Shown here in pieces: positions 7,641-15,484 of a stretch of DNA of 64,000 bases. This DNA comes from a virus: positions 392,303 to 456,302 of IMG/VR virus record IMGVR_UViG_3300024239_000011. One strand, 5' to 3'. The notes beneath the pieces are model-generated. The model was not told the DNA's origin and ran no database searches. It saw nothing but the letters and a program-made list of their open reading frames with translations. Made by a program: the position numbers and the translations under genes. Position 1 is the stretch's first letter; each line of letters opens with the position of its first letter.

Positions 7641-7693
7641 TACTTATACCTATCAAGTACAATCACAAGAATGGCGAACCCCATAAGTAGGAC

Positions 7694-7725
7694 TTGGGTG
7701 GGCGTCAAACATTCCGCCCACCCAA
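7694..7725 (-). terminator. hairpin after the ligase gene
   Basis: Perfect 11-bp inverted repeat TTGGGTGGGCG/CGCCCACCCAA, 10-nt loop, 18 bp after the ligase stop. No T-tract follows on the minus strand, so it may be an RNA 3'-end stabiliser rather than a full terminator. Confidence 0.45.
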
Positions 7726-7742
7726 CCCCTTATACCAGCATA

Positions 7743-10196
7743 TTAGGCAGCTTTCTTGCCCAAAATCGCAGCTTCCTTAGCGGCTTCTTTCTGATCCTTC
7801 ACACGCTGAAGGCTATCCGCCACGGTCTTGTCAAGTCGCAGTTCCACGAATCTCGGGAGGAAAAGTGAGTACCGACCGTTGCTTCCCGTGGGCGGCATGA
7901 TGTCGTTGGCTTTGACGGTCATGATCTTACCGATCACATTATCACGATCCTTCCAAAGCTGCTGACGCATGGCATCGGTATAGCCCGACACGTCAACCGA
8001 AAGCAAACCATCCGACGTGCGGCAGGTAATCGATCCGAATGTGCTTTCGTTCTTACCGTTACCGGCGACGAAGCCGACGATTTCCAGATCAACCTCAAAC
8101 TCCATCTTGAGCTTGACCTGTTCCTTTGAAGTGCCATCCTTCCAGATAGCGCCCGGCATCTTGATGACGGTGCCTTCCTTGCCGCGACCCAGCATGTCGA
8201 TATAGTGTTCGTAGGCTTCGCGCAGCGAATGAACCACGCGGGTCGGGATCAGGCGAACCAGACCAGTTTCGGTCAGCTTCGTCATCAGGGCGCCCAGTTC
8301 GTCTTCCGGCAGCGTCTTGATCGCAGCCAGGGTCATACCCGCCAACTGCGCCACCAGAGACAGCAGACGTTCGCGGTACGCGACGTTGTACTTGCCCTTT
8401 GGCTTCACTTCTGACAGCGGGATTTGGTCCCAGATCATGTAGATCGGCTGCTCGTTGGCAGCGAAGGTACCGCCCTTGAGAACGCTATTGAGGATACCGT
8501 TACCGATCTCGCGCGGCAGAACCTTGCCGTCACGCAACACCAGCAATTCGCCGTGTTGCTGCGTGCCCGTGGACAGGCGAGAACGGATTTCGTCCACCAG
8601 GGCGGGGAACTGCTCGATGGGGAACGGCGAACCCTGACGGCTGGCGATACCAACCACACCCGCAGCTTCGTTGTCCACGTTGGCGAACATACCGTCCGCC
8701 TTCTCCTGGGATAGCACACCAAGCTTCCAGTCCCACGTGTCCAGCTTCACATCTTTAGGAAGCGAACAGCGCATGTACGGGAACTCGGGGATCAACCCCT
8801 TCACCGCCTTGTTGATGGTGCTTTCAGAGAAATTAGCGCGCAAATCCTTGCGCACGATGCGCCACAATAGATCAGCCGAAGCCTGGGTCAGGCGTTCAGT
8901 TTCCGCCCGGAACGCTTCACGGGCATCGCCGCCGGTCAGCTTGCGGGCGATCAGTTCATCGAGAATCTGCCACGTCTTGGCGTCGAAGGTGGCGGCACCA
9001 AACGGACCCGTGGGACGCGCCGGAATGATGCCGTAGGTCTTGAAGGGGTTGTAGGTGTATTCCAGCACCCGGCAGAAAGCGGCGTCGCCCGCCGCGCCCT
9101 TAACCATCGACTCCTTGGCGTTCTTGCTCGATTCACCCGCGATCTTGTCGATCAACGCGAGGATGGCATCGGACCCGCCATTAGACGAAGCGGCAACCAC
9201 GGGCGCCGACTTGCCCATATCAAAATCGATCCAAGCAGCCGACGTACCGGCGGTGTAAAGGGCATTGGAATTCTTGATCAGGACGCCACCAACCTGGGCA
9301 CAATAATCCGCGAATTCCTTGGCGGCATCCGGGGCGTCGAAATCGATCAGCTTCTTCGGAGCAACATAGACGTTGCCATCGGTGAAATGCTGGAACATCC
9401 CGGTAAGGGCAGCCAGCACCTCGACGCGATCCTTCTGGGTGATCGAGCAGGTACCCGCCTTGAAATCCGCAAACGGGATCACATCGACCACCGCGAACTT
9501 GGTCGGAGTGGCAGCCGTGAACCCGCCATCCAAAACGATGCTGCCCGGCACTCCGGGCAGCATCTTTTCCAGACCCTTTACGATATCCGGATAGCTGTGG
9601 TTCTCGCGCCCGAAGCTGGCATGCAGGGTTACGGTACCCGCATCCTTATTGATCACCGCGAACAACCGGGACGCCAGTTTGACATCCAAATACTGGGGAC
9701 CGGTCGGCAGGGTCGTGGAAACCGTCGCCACTTGGGCGCCGAAAATGGGGATCAGATACTTAGTGGCATCACCACCGATCTGGCTCAGAACCGCATTAAT
9801 CTCGTAGGGACGGATATTGCAGCGAAGGTCGCGCAGCAGAATGCGGCGGTACCAAAGATTCCATTCCTTAGCATCGGAAAGATTCGCCGCCTTCATCGCA
9901 GCAGCGCGGGCGTTATCGCCCGACAATTCACGGGACGCCAGCTTGCTGGTCAAGTTGGTGAAATCCGCCCACGACAGGGTATCGACCGCAAACAGGTCAC
10001 CCAGATCATTGCCGTCTTCCTGAATTTCAGGAGCCTTGGTCAGACCAAAGGTCTGATAGTTGTCGTAACAGAGCCGGGCGCCTTCGAAGAACTCGATGCA
10101 TCCCGCATCCCAGGCAGCGCGAATGATGGTTTCCTTCGCAGCCGTATCGCTGGCAGCGGTAGCGGCAAGTTTCTCGACAACGTGAATGGGCTTCAT
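7743..10196 (-). CDS. ATP-dependent DNA ligase fused to a degenerate ligase copy
   Basis: An 817-aa protein made of two T4 gp30-like ligase units. The C-terminal unit (about 345-817) is complete: helical N-domain, motif I KADG with Lys499 as the adenylated residue, motif III YMIWDQIP (586-593), motif IV EGTVIK (674-679), motif V VKLK (694-697), and an OB-fold region ending FLPRFVELRLDKT as in gp30. The N-terminal unit (about 1-330) repeats the helical domain (YRRILLRDLRCN parallels WRIVRKDLRAN) and part of the nucleotidyltransferase domain, but its motif I reads KLAS (173-176), motif IV GGVLIK (303-308), motif V DFD, and the OB fold is missing. It therefore seals nicks with one active site plus a pseudo-ligase arm. 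It has its own early promoter (10224-10252). gp30 is about 490 aa, so this is nearly double. Confidence 0.9.
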   Translation of the reverse strand: MKPIHVVEKLAATAASDTAAKETIIRAAWDAGCIEFFEGARLCYDNYQTFGLTKAPEIQEDGNDLGDLFAVDTLSWADFTNLTSKLASRELSGDNARAAAMKAANLSDAKEWNLWYRRILLRDLRCNIRPYEINAVLSQIGGDATKYLIPIFGAQVATVSTTLPTGPQYLDVKLASRLFAVINKDAGTVTLHASFGRENHSYPDIVKGLEKMLPGVPGSIVLDGGFTAATPTKFAVVDVIPFADFKAGTCSITQKDRVEVLAALTGMFQHFTDGNVYVAPKKLIDFDAPDAAKEFADYCAQVGGVLIKNSNALYTAGTSAAWIDFDMGKSAPVVAASSNGGSDAILALIDKIAGESSKNAKESMVKGAAGDAAFCRVLEYTYNPFKTYGIIPARPTGPFGAATFDAKTWQILDELIARKLTGGDAREAFRAETERLTQASADLLWRIVRKDLRANFSESTINKAVKGLIPEFPYMRCSLPKDVKLDTWDWKLGVLSQEKADGMFANVDNEAAGVVGIASRQGSPFPIEQFPALVDEIRSRLSTGTQQHGELLVLRDGKVLPREIGNGILNSVLKGGTFAANEQPIYMIWDQIPLSEVKPKGKYNVAYRERLLSLVAQLAGMTLAAIKTLPEDELGALMTKLTETGLVRLIPTRVVHSLREAYEHYIDMLGRGKEGTVIKMPGAIWKDGTSKEQVKLKMEFEVDLEIVGFVAGNGKNESTFGSITCRTSDGLLSVDVSGYTDAMRQQLWKDRDNVIGKIMTVKANDIMPPTGSNGRYSLFLPRFVELRLDKTVADSLQRVKDQKEAAKEAAILGKKAA

Positions 10197-10215
10197 ATGA
10201 GACGACTCCGTGAAC

Positions 10216-10223
10216 GATAAATA
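10216..10223 (+). promoter_or_regulatory. T4-type late promoter octamer
   Basis: GATAAATA on the plus strand; predicted start about 10229, giving a 23-nt leader to the lipoprotein ATG at 10252. Confidence 0.5.
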
Positions 10224-10252
10224 ATCCTAGCAGGCTTTCCGGAGAAAATCAA
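10224..10252 (-). promoter_or_regulatory. sigma-70-like early promoter of the ligase gene
   Basis: Minus strand TTGATT (10252-10247), 17-bp spacer, TAGGAT (10229-10224). It abuts the plus-strand late octamer at 10216-10223 and overlaps the first base of the opposite gene. Confidence 0.6.
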
Positions 10253-10641
10253 TGCCACGTGGACATGTTATCGCTGGTGTAATAATTATGGCATTAGCTG
10301 CGTGTGCGCCACGCTTTGACCAGAATGAATTTTTGTTGGTAGCGTCAGTGAAACAACAATCACTCAACGGATTCAAAGCATGCGACACCGACCCTTATAG
10401 TGCAATTGATCAGTATGGGTCAAAAACTTTTGAAGCAACTCAATTATACGCCATTTACAGTGAATACTTGTTAGATAATCGGTTGTCTTATCAGATGTCT
10501 AACCAGCTTTATGCCATGGCCAACGAATTAACTGCCAAAAAAGGTAAAGTAGTTAGCAAATTTTACTGTCGTGAAAAATTCAACAACCTAACAATCGCCG
10601 CCGACAGAATTTTAGAAGCATTAGCCAAAAAGGACAGGTAA
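10252..10641 (+). CDS. putative lipoprotein (129 aa)
   Basis: MPRGHVIAGVIIMALAAC is a lipoprotein signal with lipobox LAAC. The mature part is helical, with one Cys pair (ACDTD, YCREKF) and ends LEALAKKDR. GGAG sits seven bases before the ATG and a late-type GATAAATA 29-36 bp upstream. The next gene follows after one base. A lysis- or envelope-related role is possible but unproven. Confidence 0.7.
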   Translation: MPRGHVIAGVIIMALAACAPRFDQNEFLLVASVKQQSLNGFKACDTDPYSAIDQYGSKTFEATQLYAIYSEYLLDNRLSYQMSNQLYAMANELTAKKGKVVSKFYCREKFNNLTIAADRILEALAKKDR

Positions 10642-10642
10642 A

Positions 10643-10891
10643 ATGACAACTAATATTTTAGAAGACCTTATCGGATCGGACGATAAAATCGTAAAAACAA
10701 CAGCCGTCAAATTAAAGGCATATCAAGGTGCTTTGGAAATGGGTGAAATGTCCAAAGCGGAATACGACGAACTGATAGCAGACTTACTTGATCTTTCAGG
10801 AATTGATCATCTGGCGTCCGATCTTGAACGAAAGACTGCTATAAGAAAAGCATTTGAAACTATGTTAAGTATAGCATCAGTAGTGGCTTAA
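10643..10891 (+). CDS. hypothetical acidic helical protein (82 aa)
   Basis: MTTNILEDLIGSDDKIVKTT followed by helices rich in Lys/Glu/Asp and Leu (ELIADLLDLSGIDHL), predicted wholly alpha-helical and soluble. SD-like ACAGG precedes the ATG; it starts one base after the lipoprotein stop, so the two form an operon. Its stop overlaps the convergent RyR-domain gene by four bases. No function recognised. Confidence 0.6.
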   Translation: MTTNILEDLIGSDDKIVKTTAVKLKAYQGALEMGEMSKAEYDELIADLLDLSGIDHLASDLERKTAIRKAFETMLSIASVVA

Positions 10892-11538
10892 CGGGAAAAT
10901 ACCTGTTCCATAAGGTCTTCAAGTTCTTCAGTCTTGACCACCGTGAACCCCATCCGATTAAGCTCTTCAATGAACATTTGCGGAGTTTTTTCATCAACTT
11001 TACGATAGTCGTTCGGGAGTTCTTGCCACGGACGAAGCATCGGATGGGTTTTTGCACGAGGATTCACTTTTTCACCATAGCGCCAACCTTTCTGTACCCG
11101 TTCGTTCATCCACATAGTATGCTGTGATTTAGCAATCGCTTCGCATAGTTTTTCATAAGAATCGTCTTTGACCACAATGGCGTCAGCGAGCATTTCGCGC
11201 TGCTGTGATATTTCAACCTGGGTTGTTTCTAATAAAAAGTCTTTGTCGTAGTAGGTATTCCACTGCTCTAAAACGGTCTTGATTTCTTTGTTGGTCAAAT
11301 CACGCTTCAAAGGAATGTCGTAGATATGTTTTCCATCAGCCATTTTACGGTGAATCAACATAACTTCAGCGGGACCACCTTTCGGGCGCACTAATGATAC
11401 TGATGAAATGATGTTCTGCGGTCCATAAGTCTCTACGATCTTAAACCACCGACGAACGTCGGTCTTACTAAGCTCTTCATCGACTTGGATTCGGATATAG
11501 CGTGGTAGTTTGACGGCCACTGGTTGGGACGCATCCAT
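10888..11538 (-). CDS. RyR-domain protein
   Basis: A 216-aa protein. The C-terminal part (about 130-200) matches the RyR domain named after ryanodine receptors: SQHTMWMNERVQKGWRYGEK, then KTHPMLRPWQELPNDYR and a final helix. RyR domains also occur in bacteria and phages, where their role is mostly unknown and ligand or nucleotide binding is suspected. The N-terminal half (1-125) is an unrecognised alpha/beta region (LSKTDVRRWFKIVETYG, VMLIHRKMADGKHIYDIPL). A textbook GAGGTGA site lies seven bases upstream of ATG 11538. It follows the small membrane protein gene and converges on the 82-aa gene. Confidence 0.8.
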   Translation of the reverse strand: MDASQPVAVKLPRYIRIQVDEELSKTDVRRWFKIVETYGPQNIISSVSLVRPKGGPAEVMLIHRKMADGKHIYDIPLKRDLTNKEIKTVLEQWNTYYDKDFLLETTQVEISQQREMLADAIVVKDDSYEKLCEAIAKSQHTMWMNERVQKGWRYGEKVNPRAKTHPMLRPWQELPNDYRKVDEKTPQMFIEELNRMGFTVVKTEELEDLMEQVFSR

Positions 11539-11550
11539 TAGATCACCTCT

Positions 11551-11862
11551 TTATGAATTTTTCTTTGTATCTTCGTACACCGCACCAAATATATACGACC
11601 CTAAAATTGCACCCGCCAATGAAAATGCCGATGTAACAATGGTTTCATATAGACGACTATCAGTACCTTTATACATGATATAGCCTATACAAATTGCACA
11701 AAATACTAACGTGCAAATAATCAGTTTACGTCTTATTTTCCACGAACCATTATTATTACGATTTATCGCAGCCAGAGCATGACCCATCGGAGCAAGCTCT
11801 GGTATAACCGCAATTGCTGGATTTACCGCCATCGATGTATTAATACTCTCGTCCTCACTCAT
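11551..11862 (-). CDS. small membrane protein, two transmembrane segments
   Basis: A 103-aa protein starting MSEDESINTS at 11862 (AGGAG seven bases upstream; an upstream ATG at 11895 lacks a site). The N-terminal 50 residues are soluble; hydrophobic segments lie at about 56-74 (LIICTLVFCAICIGYIMY) and 82-100 (TIVTSAFSLAGAILGSYIFG), with a charged C-terminal tail. Size and topology would allow a holin-like or superinfection-exclusion role, but there is no direct evidence. The start overlaps the stop of the broken HNH/NUMOD gene by exactly eight bases. Confidence 0.65.
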   Translation of the reverse strand: MSEDESINTSMAVNPAIAVIPELAPMGHALAAINRNNNGSWKIRRKLIICTLVFCAICIGYIMYKGTDSRLYETIVTSAFSLAGAILGSYIFGAVYEDTKKNS

Positions 11863-12375
11863 ATTCTTTCTCCTTTCGTCGTTGGAGAGCTTCACTTATC
11901 TTTTTCTTATGCTCTTCTGAAAGTTTTCTACCTCTATTACCAGAACCGAGTTTCATGCGCGTTTCATCAGAAATAATGCGTTTATGATTTGCCTCTCCAA
12001 TTTTTCGTCTATGTTCTTCTGAAAGTTTTCTTCCAGATAACGCCTTGCTCAAGTTTTGACAATGTTCTTCTGAAAAATTTCTTCCATAATTAGGATGATT
12101 TTCACCAGTATTTAGTTCTCGAAGTTTTTCTCGTGTTTCATCTGACAATTTCATTCCTGTGTGACTATCGGACATTTTCTTACATATTTCTTCGCTCATC
12201 TTTTTTCCAAACCAATGTCCCAATAGTTGAATTGACTGCCAGGGAACATTTCATTGCTCTCATCAGTTCCGCCAAAAGCGCGCGGTATGACATGATGCGT
12301 CTCAGTATAACAAGTTGGAACATCACGATTTCTGGCGCGTTCAATAAGTTGCGCATAAACAAATTCATGTTTCAT
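11855..12375 (-). pseudogene. broken HNH homing endonuclease with NUMOD3 repeats
   Basis: From ATG 12375 the frame reads MKHEFVYAQLIERARNRD, then ETHHVIPRAFGGTDESN, the classic start of a phage HNH homing endonuclease with the catalytic His pair. The next expected motif (ELTAREHF) is absent in frame; instead the DNA there reads EMFPGSQFN and stops at 12196. The plus strand of the same bases encodes VELTAREHF exactly, so about 30-40 bp appear to be inverted in place. A different frame (12223 to 11855) then carries five or more NUMOD3-type DNA-binding repeats (MKLSDETREKL, RKLSEEHRRKIGEAN, RKLSEEHKKKISEA). The NUMOD part might still be translated, but the nuclease is disabled. Confidence 0.8.
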
Positions 12376-12471
12376 AATGAGAAAACTCCTGATATAAATA
12401 GCGTTGGTGGGACAGCCCGGCATACTCCTGACTGGGTTTTCTGTCGTTACGAGCGACAGAATTACCATCAG

Positions 12472-12479
12472 TATTTAGC
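12472..12479 (-). promoter_or_regulatory. late promoter-like octamer
   Basis: GCTAAATA on the minus strand, followed by a small hairpin (TTCTGTCG/CGACAGAA), about 90 nt before the HNH pseudogene ATG. Confidence 0.35.
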
Positions 12480-12510
12480 AAAAAGGGCGGGATTTCTCCC
12501 GCCCTTTCTT
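12480..12510. terminator. bidirectional intrinsic terminator
   Basis: AAAAAGGGCGGGA / TCCCGCCCTTTCTT inverted repeat with 4-nt loop, closing the fibre gene at 12540. Confidence 0.8.
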
Positions 12511-12539
12511 ATAAGAACAACTGATGTAATTGTGTTAAA

Positions 12540-14726
12540 TTACACAATATTCCATTCGTTGCCATTCCACACCAAGGTTACAGCTTCGTAACCGTACTCA
12601 ATAACCTTGGTAGCAGCGCCATCAATGGTTTCCGAGCCATTCGGTGTAATGGTGATGTTGTTGGTACCAGCATCGCCCTTACCGTCCTTGATCACGTACA
12701 CCTTACCAGCACCAGCATCGGCGCCAACCGGGAGATTGACGGCGGTTGCTTCACCGGCAGTCTTGTTGACAATGATGGTGTGGTCGGTGTTCGCAACGGT
12801 GACAGCACCAGCGGCGGTTACGATGCGAATCTTGTACTTGTCGGCGGACACGAAATTGTCGGACACCCACTTCTTGGAGACAAGGGCGTTGTTCGACACA
12901 ACATTTGCTTCGTAACCGGTCGGTGCCAGGATTTCGCCCATACCCTTCGGCTCAAGCGAAACGTCGATGTTGCTGTCAGCACCAGCAGCAGCAATCTTCA
13001 CAGCGCCACCAGCAGCGGCGTTAGTGAATTCAATGCTGTTCACGCCCGAAGCGACACCAGCAAACTTAGCGATGTTTTCAGAGCCAGCGGTCTGGACGTA
13101 GATCACACCGTCAACACCGGATGCACTGTCGCCGCCACGCAGAACGATGTCACCACCAGCAGCAGCGCCGGTACCGTCACCACCTTCGAGGATCAGATCA
13201 CCCTTTTTGGTGCCGGTATTGGTACCACCACGCAGGGTAAGGGTCTGATCATCGTCAGCCTGGATTACACCATCGGTATTTGCGGCACCAATGAACACCT
13301 GACCATTGTCCTGTGGAACAAGGCGGATGTTGACATTACCAGACCCGGCTTGGTTCTTTGCAATAAGTTGCACTTCTCCACCGGTAGAACGCTGGGTGAT
13401 TTGCATATAATCACCATCGGCATTACCAGCATTACCGAATACTTCCAGAACTTCCTTGTTGGATGCGTGACCCGAAGAACCACTGTAGAAAATGATCTTA
13501 TCATTATCAGCAGAAGCTTCCACATCTACCTTGGTATCACCATCGGTATCGGTCAAGCTGTTGGTAGAAATGTCTGCCCAAGACAGCGCACCGCTAACCA
13601 CACGCAGGATTTGACCTTCGGTTCCCAGACTATCAAGACCAGTACCACCGTTTTCAACCGCCAGCACACCCGTGATCGTGGAAAGATCGTTGGTGGCATA
13701 TTCCAGTGCAGTACCTTCGGCATTTACACGAAGAACCTGATTTGCAGTACCAATTGTGGTAAGACCAGTACCACCCTTTGTGGTGGACAGAGTACCACCA
13801 ATATTATCCAGGGTCAGGTCGGCTTCATTCACGTCAATGGTCAACGCAGAAATGACCGAGCCAGTACCACCAGTCAAGGTAATCTTGGTCGAAGCAGCGG
13901 TTACATCTGCAAGAGCAGTGACGCCGGTACCACCATTTGCAACGTCGAGAGTGCCAGTGACGCCATTGTCAGCCGAGAGATCGATAGCACCCCAGGCAGC
14001 AGTACCGGAACCGTTAGAAACAAGAACCTGCCCAGAAGTAGCGGACGACTTAATAGCAAGCTTATCGCTACCATCGATGTAAACGGTTACGTCATCAACA
14101 TTTACGTCAAGAACGTTTCCAGCCTTGGAAAGACCGGCACCCGGAGTGGCAACACCAGCAGCCGAGAACTGGGTGAAGCCCAGATCGTCAGTACCAAGGA
14201 CTACATTACCATCAATATTAGACAGAACCCAGCCGGTATCTGCGTTTACAGTACCTTCTTCAACGAAGACGAACATACCACCAGAAACTTCGTTGCTTGG
14301 GGTATTATCAGCATCGGTGGAACGGGTCCATGATTCGGATGCAACAACATAGATACCATTGGTCTTTGCATCGTTCTGTGCCTTAACCAGAATACGATCA
14401 CCAACCTGAAGGGTCACACCGTCAACGGTCTGAACACCAGACAAAGTGATGTCGGTAATGGTGGCAGCACGAACCGATGCCTTAATATCAAGACCCTGAA
14501 CAACGGCATCAACATAATTCTTAGATGCCATCTGTTCAGCAGACAGTTCAAGGGCAGAACCATCTTCAGCGACAACGATGGCTTTACCACCATTGCCGGT
14601 CAACGAAAAGGTTTTAATAGTTTCAAGTTTAGTATCATAACTCTGAACTACATTAGTAGACAGAGCATTAGAAATGCGTGCATCAGCAAGGGTCTGAATT
14701 ACGCCAGTATTAGTGCGAAACGACAT
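12540..14726 (-). CDS. long tail fibre / virion surface protein with GGTG repeats
   Basis: A 728-aa late structural protein. Residues about 65-195 form a common phage fibre domain (KNYVDAVVQGLDIKASVRAA, TNGIYVV, DTGWVLS). Residues about 255-390 carry repeated GGTG motifs (VANGGTGVTAL, TTKGGTGLTTIG, VENGGTGLDSL), typical of trimeric fibre shafts. Residues about 470-580 are beta-repeats (LRGGTNTGTKKGDLILEGG). The C-terminus (ITITPNGSETIDGA, YEAVTLVWNGNEWNIV) matches that of the 159-aa protein upstream. AAGGAGG precedes ATG 14726 and a late octamer lies at 14773-14780. It is a paralogue of the 761-aa protein at 15485-17770. Alternative: a whisker or baseplate fibre. Confidence 0.8.
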   Translation of the reverse strand: MSFRTNTGVIQTLADARISNALSTNVVQSYDTKLETIKTFSLTGNGGKAIVVAEDGSALELSAEQMASKNYVDAVVQGLDIKASVRAATITDITLSGVQTVDGVTLQVGDRILVKAQNDAKTNGIYVVASESWTRSTDADNTPSNEVSGGMFVFVEEGTVNADTGWVLSNIDGNVVLGTDDLGFTQFSAAGVATPGAGLSKAGNVLDVNVDDVTVYIDGSDKLAIKSSATSGQVLVSNGSGTAAWGAIDLSADNGVTGTLDVANGGTGVTALADVTAASTKITLTGGTGSVISALTIDVNEADLTLDNIGGTLSTTKGGTGLTTIGTANQVLRVNAEGTALEYATNDLSTITGVLAVENGGTGLDSLGTEGQILRVVSGALSWADISTNSLTDTDGDTKVDVEASADNDKIIFYSGSSGHASNKEVLEVFGNAGNADGDYMQITQRSTGGEVQLIAKNQAGSGNVNIRLVPQDNGQVFIGAANTDGVIQADDDQTLTLRGGTNTGTKKGDLILEGGDGTGAAAGGDIVLRGGDSASGVDGVIYVQTAGSENIAKFAGVASGVNSIEFTNAAAGGAVKIAAAGADSNIDVSLEPKGMGEILAPTGYEANVVSNNALVSKKWVSDNFVSADKYKIRIVTAAGAVTVANTDHTIIVNKTAGEATAVNLPVGADAGAGKVYVIKDGKGDAGTNNITITPNGSETIDGAATKVIEYGYEAVTLVWNGNEWNIV

Positions 14727-14772
14727 CAGTCAGCCTCCTTAAAACTCCATAGGCGTTAACTCGCCATAGTAG

Positions 14773-14780
14773 TATTTACC
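14773..14780 (-). promoter_or_regulatory. T4-type late promoter octamer
   Basis: GGTAAATA, minus strand; predicted start about 14767, 41-nt leader to ATG 14726. Confidence 0.5.
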
Positions 14781-14830
14781 CTGTCGGAGACTTTTTTATA
14801 ACCAAACACTAGAAAAACCAAAAACGCTAC

Positions 14831-15310
14831 TTACACTACATACCAGTTAGAACCATCACACATTAACGTCACAGATTCTCTATCTTGATTTATAATTAGG
14901 GAATTTTGACCATCAATAGTTTGCCCACCCTGTCCCATGATTGTTATGGGATTAGTTGATGCTGCCCCACCCGCGTCTTTCACAATAACTTCTTTACCCG
15001 CAAGTACACTTGTATTACCCAAGGTTACAGTACGAGGACCATTTATCGAATTCATCAGAACGACTTGATCTGGCTGAGCAGTTTGGTAATCAGTATTCTT
15101 GACTTGAACAACTTTTAAGGTGCTGTCAAGCTGAACCCAAAAACCACTAATTTTCTGGTAAAAACGCGGTAGCGTCCCAGTACGGATATAGAGATCACCG
15201 TCCGTCCCAACACCGTTCGGCGCGGTATTACCCTGATAAATCGTGGGTCCGCCCTTACCGATGCGAAACGACGAAAAGGATGTCCCTTTAAGATTATTCG
15301 TCGTTGCCAT
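14831..15310 (-). CDS. small fibre-related structural protein
   Basis: A 159-aa protein starting MATTNNLKGTSFSSFRIGKG (GGAAG seven bases upstream; an upstream in-frame start at 15373 lacks a site). The N-terminal 60 residues include the short collar motif NTAPNGVGTDGDLYIRTG seen in phage fibre tips. The C-terminal 75 residues (DAGGAASTNPITIMGQGGQT to VTLMCDGSNWYVV) are a paralogous copy of the C-terminus of the 728-aa fibre downstream. It is probably an adapter or cap sharing that domain's fold. Functional role inferred. Confidence 0.7.
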   Translation of the reverse strand: MATTNNLKGTSFSSFRIGKGGPTIYQGNTAPNGVGTDGDLYIRTGTLPRFYQKISGFWVQLDSTLKVVQVKNTDYQTAQPDQVVLMNSINGPRTVTLGNTSVLAGKEVIVKDAGGAASTNPITIMGQGGQTIDGQNSLIINQDRESVTLMCDGSNWYVV

Positions 15311-15376
15311 ATATCTTCCAATTCGCAAGTCAGACTTACATCTGTCGGGCATTAACCCGTCTAAACGAACCAAACT

Positions 15377-15384
15377 TATTTAGT
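15377..15384 (-). promoter_or_regulatory. possible late promoter octamer
   Basis: ACTAAATA, minus strand; predicted leader of 61 nt to ATG 15310, longer than most. Confidence 0.35.
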
Positions 15385-15438
15385 CAAAGGGGACTATACC
15401 AGGGGTCGGTGAAGTACAACAAATTAAAAGGTCAAAAG

Positions 15439-15470
15439 AAAAGCCCTGGTGTTTCCACCAGGGCTTTCTT
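15439..15470. terminator. bidirectional intrinsic terminator
   Basis: AAAGCCCTGGTG / CACCAGGGCTTTC with TTTC loop, 15 bp after the stop of the 761-aa fibre gene. Confidence 0.8.
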
Positions 15471-15484
15471 TGTTTAGCTGTTTA

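Noticed and set aside
12133-12591. Plus-strand 152-codon frame containing VELTAREHFIAL
   Set aside because: It covers the broken HNH gene on the opposite strand; the motif is best explained by a local inversion, since nothing else in the frame looks like a protein.
12780-14333. Long plus-strand frames opposite the fibre genes (for example 517 codons)
   Set aside because: Shadows of the Thr/Gly/Ala-rich fibre repeats; Ser/Thr-rich noise with no start signals.
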